A stretch of 9,281 nt of DNA from an uncultured Kineosporia sp. (GTDB taxonomy: Bacteria > Actinomycetota > Actinomycetes > Actinomycetales > Kineosporiaceae): the NCBI GenBank assembly GCA_937859855.1, contig CALMAR010000353.1:571-9851 (forward strand), in the 5' to 3' direction. Every line of letters starts with the position of its first letter. Within the stretch, counting starts at the first letter, position 1. The translations under genes and the position numbers were made by a program. The notes below the pieces were generated by a model. That model was not told where the DNA came from. It ran no database searches and worked only from the letters and a program-made list of their open reading frames with translations. This document shows, piece by piece, positions 7,252 through 9,281 of the stretch.

Positions 7252-7662
7252 GTGAAAGCGGAATTTTCTTGGCGTGAGAACTCCGGAAGTCTGGACATCA
7301 AGGTTCCCCCGGGGGATGAAGTCGTCGCTTCGTTCGTCGCAGGAGACCTGCCCAATGACCCACAGAGCGTCCGCAGGGCTGCTGATTGGTTCCGGGATCG
7401 GGCCGAGAACGGAATGCGTCCGAACGAGGCGGGTCTGGGCCAGGACGGCTACGTCGCCACCGTCGAGGGCGACACGGTGACGCTCGAGAGCAACTACGGT
7501 CAGTTCCCGACGGCTCGTTATCCGCTGTCGGACATGATCGAGATACTCGACGATCTCGCCGCTTGGCTCGATGAGCACCACGAGGAGAGGCCCCGCCCGA
7601 CAAGGAAGAGCCCACCCAGGCCGTGGGTCTCGTCCTCGAGTGAACCGAGCGGCGAGGCGTGA
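7252..7662 (+). CDS. Putative immunity protein for the EndoU toxin
   Basis: The gene begins 21 bases after the toxin stop with its own strong ribosome site and encodes 136 residues. It is a small, soluble, acidic protein without signal peptide or membrane segment. Residues 1-108 look like a compact alpha/beta domain: an N-terminal strand pair (FSWRENSGSLDIKV), a helix around RRAADWFRDRAENGM (41-55), a GYVATVEGDTVTLES hairpin (66-80) and a final helix ending DLAAWLDEHH (101-110). The tail (111-136) is Pro/Ser/Arg-rich and probably disordered. I do not recognise a named immunity family with certainty. The assignment rests on position directly after an EndoU toxin, size and acidity, which are usual for polymorphic-toxin immunity genes. 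Together with the end of the toxin gene it is less GC-rich than the ATPase genes. Another role, such as a chaperone or adaptor for toxin export, is possible. Confidence 0.62.
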   Translation: MKAEFSWRENSGSLDIKVPPGDEVVASFVAGDLPNDPQSVRRAADWFRDRAENGMRPNEAGLGQDGYVATVEGDTVTLESNYGQFPTARYPLSDMIEILDDLAAWLDEHHEERPRPTRKSPPRPWVSSSSEPSGEA

Positions 7663-7689
7663 GGAAGCCTGGGCGGCGCGAAGACCTTT

Positions 7690-7731
7690 CGGGCCGCAGG
7701 TGCGTCGACATGATGCGGTGCCGTCGGCCCG
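7690..7731. repeat. Inverted repeat CGGGCCG/CGGCCCG in the gap before the last operon gene
   Basis: Perfect 7-bp arms at 7690-7696 and 7725-7731 flank a 28-base loop inside the 98-base gap between the immunity gene and the next gene. The pair may mark a partial terminator or an operator for an internal promoter, but the loop is long and the evidence thin. Nothing else is seen in this gap apart from the ribosome site at its end. Confidence 0.25.
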
Positions 7732-7749
7732 CAGACCAGTGAGTACATC

Positions 7750-7756
7750 GGGGAGA
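7750..7756 (+). promoter_or_regulatory. Ribosome binding site of the WWDG membrane protein gene
   Basis: GGGGAGA ends four bases before the GTG at 7761. It supports this start over later in-frame candidates. Confidence 0.6.
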
Positions 7757-7760
7757 TCCA

Positions 7761-8231
7761 GTGGCCAATGTCCGGCAGATCCAGGTGACAGAGCCCGAGC
7801 AGATGCAACTGGAGATCACCCGCCTGGTCTCCGCAGGTTTCATGGTGGCCAGCCAGAACAACCGTTCGGTGACGCTGATCAAGCGCAAGCAGTTCAGCAT
7901 CGCCGCGATGGTGATCGGCTTTTTCCTGTGTGTCGTGCCGCTTCTCATCTATCTGGTCGTCTACGCATTGCAGCAGGACCAGGTCGTAGAGATCGTGATG
8001 CTCGACGGGCCGATCGTCCCGCCCTACCGCGGCAGCGAGCATCTTCCTGATGCGCCGCCCCTGACGAACCCCGGGCCGGTCCTGCAACTGTCGCCGGATC
8101 GGCAGCAGTGGTGGGACGGCATCAGTTGGCGTTCGACCGGCGAGAGCGTGCCGCCCCATGCGGTCCGTCAGCCCGACGGTTCCCACTGGTGGGACGGCAC
8201 GACCTGGCGCCCGGTGCCTCCGGGAGCCTGA
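7761..8231 (+). CDS. Single-pass membrane protein with twin DUF2510-like WWDG motifs
   Basis: The 156-residue protein has a small N-terminal cytosolic domain (about 1-44, with the helix-strand pattern QLEITRLVSAGFMVASQNN), one strong membrane segment (about 46-70) and a proline-rich C-terminal part. Two copies of a short motif follow: PDRQQWWDGISWRS (112-125) and PDGSHWWDGTTWRP (138-151). The WWDGxxWR core is the hallmark of the actinobacterial DUF2510 domain, a short module usually found at the N-terminus of small membrane proteins; here it is doubled and C-terminal. Start is GTG 7761 with a good ribosome site. The gene follows the immunity gene in the same direction and may belong to the operon as a membrane accessory, but the 98-base gap leaves room for its own promoter. 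No enzymatic function can be given. Confidence 0.75.
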   Translation: MANVRQIQVTEPEQMQLEITRLVSAGFMVASQNNRSVTLIKRKQFSIAAMVIGFFLCVVPLLIYLVVYALQQDQVVEIVMLDGPIVPPYRGSEHLPDAPPLTNPGPVLQLSPDRQQWWDGISWRSTGESVPPHAVRQPDGSHWWDGTTWRPVPPGA

Positions 8232-8259
8232 CCCGACCCCGTCGGTTCATGAGCGGGGT

Positions 8260-8285
8260 GGGGCCGGTCTGCGGCGACCAGCCCC
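8260..8285 (+). terminator. Hairpin after the operon, likely transcription terminator
   Basis: Bases 8260-8269 pair with 8276-8285: nine base pairs with a single C-A mismatch and a six-base loop. The hairpin starts 28 bases after the last operon stop. There is no U-tract, as is common in GC-rich actinobacteria. A smaller stem (CCGAC 8233-8237 with GTCGG 8241-8245) lies just before it. Confidence 0.45.
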
Positions 8286-8314
8286 GACGTCATCCGTCCC
8301 CCGCAGCGGACCTC

Positions 8315-8345
8315 CTCCGCCGCCGAGCCGATTCGCCCGGCGGAG
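8315..8345 (-). terminator. Hairpin after the minus-strand permease gene
   Basis: CTCCGCCG (8315-8322) is perfectly complementary to CGGCGGAG (8338-8345), with a 15-base loop. It lies just downstream of the stop of the leftward gene (8352-8350), in the space between two converging genes. No U-tract is present, so a terminator is plausible but not certain. Confidence 0.35.
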
Positions 8346-8349
8346 CAGC

Positions 8350-9281
8350 TCACGCGGTGGTGAGGACCTCGGTCGGGCTCGCGTCCGCCAGCTCGTCGTC
8401 GTCCAGGTACAGGTCCCGAGGGTTCAGCAGCGATCCGACGACGACCAGCACCAGCCCGCCGATGGTCCAGGCACCGAGCACGATCAGCGACGACATCGAA
8501 CCGCGTCCCTCGAAGAACGCGGTGGAGCGCAGCAGCGTGGCCGTGGCACCGGGCGGCAGAGCCTGACCGAGGTTGCCCCAGAACCCGGGAAACCACTCCG
8601 GTGCCGTGGCGAACCCCGACAGCGGGTACCCGACCAGGACCATCAGCGTCGTCCCGATGCCCACGCCGACCGGGCCGGCGATGCCGGCCAGGCCGGTCAG
8701 CGGGAAGGCGATCGCGGCGAGCCCGAGCGCCAGCCCGAGCGACGTCAGCGCGTAGTTGCCGGACACGGAGTGGAACCAGAACTGCAGGATCGCGCCGATG
8801 GCGAACCCGCCGACCAGCGAGAACGCCACCGCGACGCCGAGGGCCGTGGACAGCTGCCGGGAGAACCGCCGGTACAGCAGCAGCCACCCGGGCAGCACTC
8901 CGGCCAGGACGATCGGCAGCCCGACGGCGGCCAGGCCGGCTCCGCGCGCGTCCTGCTTCGGCAACGGGACGATGTCCTTCACCGGGATCTGAACGTTCGC
9001 CTGCGATCCGAACTCGCTGGCCACCGAGTTCAGGACGAGCGCGACGGTCGGGCTTCCCCCGCTGGCCACGAGCATGGTGGCCCCGCTCTGGCCCAGCGCC
9101 AGCCCGCCGTACACCTTCCGGTCCGAGATGGCCGCCCGCAGGTCGGCCTCCTGGGTGTACTCGCGGACCGTGAAGCTGGTGTTGCCGTCGGCCGCGAACA
9201 GGCCCTTGACCTGAGTCGTCACGCTCGGTTCCCCGGACACCCCGATCGGGACGTGGTGCGGGCCGCCCTTCAGTGCGGGCA
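8350..9281 (-). CDS. ABC-2/YhgE-like (DUF3533-type) multi-pass membrane protein, N-terminus missing
   Basis: The frame is open from the right edge to a TGA at 8352-8350, giving about 310 residues. Codons before the GTG at 9240 still read as conserved protein (PALKGGPHHVPIG), so the true start is outside the window. The visible part starts with an extracytoplasmic domain including VREYTQEADLRAAISDRKVYGGLALG, the pattern seen in YhgE/Pip and ABC-2 permease-like proteins, where this domain follows a first membrane helix. About five or six hydrophobic segments follow, beginning near LAAVGLPIVLAGVLPGWLLL and ending near LIVLGAWTIGGLVLVVVGSLL, then an acidic cytosolic tail. Such proteins are integral membrane components linked to export or surface functions; the substrate is unknown. 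The gene converges on the toxin operon and is probably an independent unit. Confidence 0.8.
   Translation of the reverse strand, partial: PALKGGPHHVPIGVSGEPSVTTQVKGLFAADGNTSFTVREYTQEADLRAAISDRKVYGGLALGQSGATMLVASGGSPTVALVLNSVASEFGSQANVQIPVKDIVPLPKQDARGAGLAAVGLPIVLAGVLPGWLLLYRRFSRQLSTALGVAVAFSLVGGFAIGAILQFWFHSVSGNYALTSLGLALGLAAIAFPLTGLAGIAGPVGVGIGTTLMVLVGYPLSGFATAPEWFPGFWGNLGQALPPGATATLLRSTAFFEGRGSMSSLIVLGAWTIGGLVLVVVGSLLNPRDLYLDDDELADASPTEVLTTA

Noticed and set aside
5890..7581. Minus-strand open frame (563 codons) opposite ATPase tail, toxin and immunity genes
   Set aside because: Arg/Leu/Gly-rich shadow; EndoU motifs and a good ribosome site support the plus strand.
1423..7662. Type VII (ESX) secretion locus
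   Set aside because: There is no WXG100 protein, EccB/EccD/EccE-like membrane protein or mycosin, and the ATPase is of the HerA type with one motor domain, not a three-domain EccC.

Overview
The window comes from a high-GC actinobacterium. Codons end mostly in G or C, GTG starts are common, and there is an F420-type luciferase-like oxidoreductase and a DUF2510-like membrane protein, both typical of Actinobacteria. A Pseudonocardiales relative is possible but cannot be fixed from this sequence. No tRNA, rRNA, CRISPR array, transposase or integrase is visible.

Left flank (1-1215, minus strand): the first 37 codons of a GNAT acetyltransferase, possibly an aminoglycoside 2'-N-acetyltransferase relative, run off the left edge. 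A complete F420-dependent LLM-class oxidoreductase follows (241-1215). A 207-base divergent intergenic region (1216-1422) separates it from the main operon and holds an inverted repeat and a possible 19-codon leader ORF.

Central operon (1423-8231, plus strand): five tightly arranged genes. (1) A 632-residue membrane-anchored protein with the layout of a VirD4/TraD coupling protein, but with degraded Walker motifs. (2) A 976-residue HerA/FtsK-superfamily ATPase with intact Walker A and B motifs, overlapping gene 1 by 4 bases. (3) A 329-residue protein with a ten-proline tract, a long disordered N-terminal half and a C-terminal EndoU-type RNase toxin domain, overlapping the ATPase gene by 8 bases. 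(4) A 136-residue acidic protein that is the probable EndoU immunity protein. (5) After a 98-base gap, a 156-residue single-pass membrane protein with two WWDGxxWR motifs.

Right flank (8232-9281): a convergent intergenic region with two strong hairpins, then a minus-strand ABC-2/YhgE-like membrane protein whose N-terminus lies beyond the right edge.

The most interesting unit is 1423-8231. A live HerA-type motor is coupled to a membrane-bound, apparently inactive coupling-protein homologue and is translationally linked to an EndoU toxin and its putative immunity gene. I infer either a dedicated toxin-export machine that is not a recognisable type VII or type VI system, or a defence operon in which the RNase is the effector. 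The sequence cannot decide between these.
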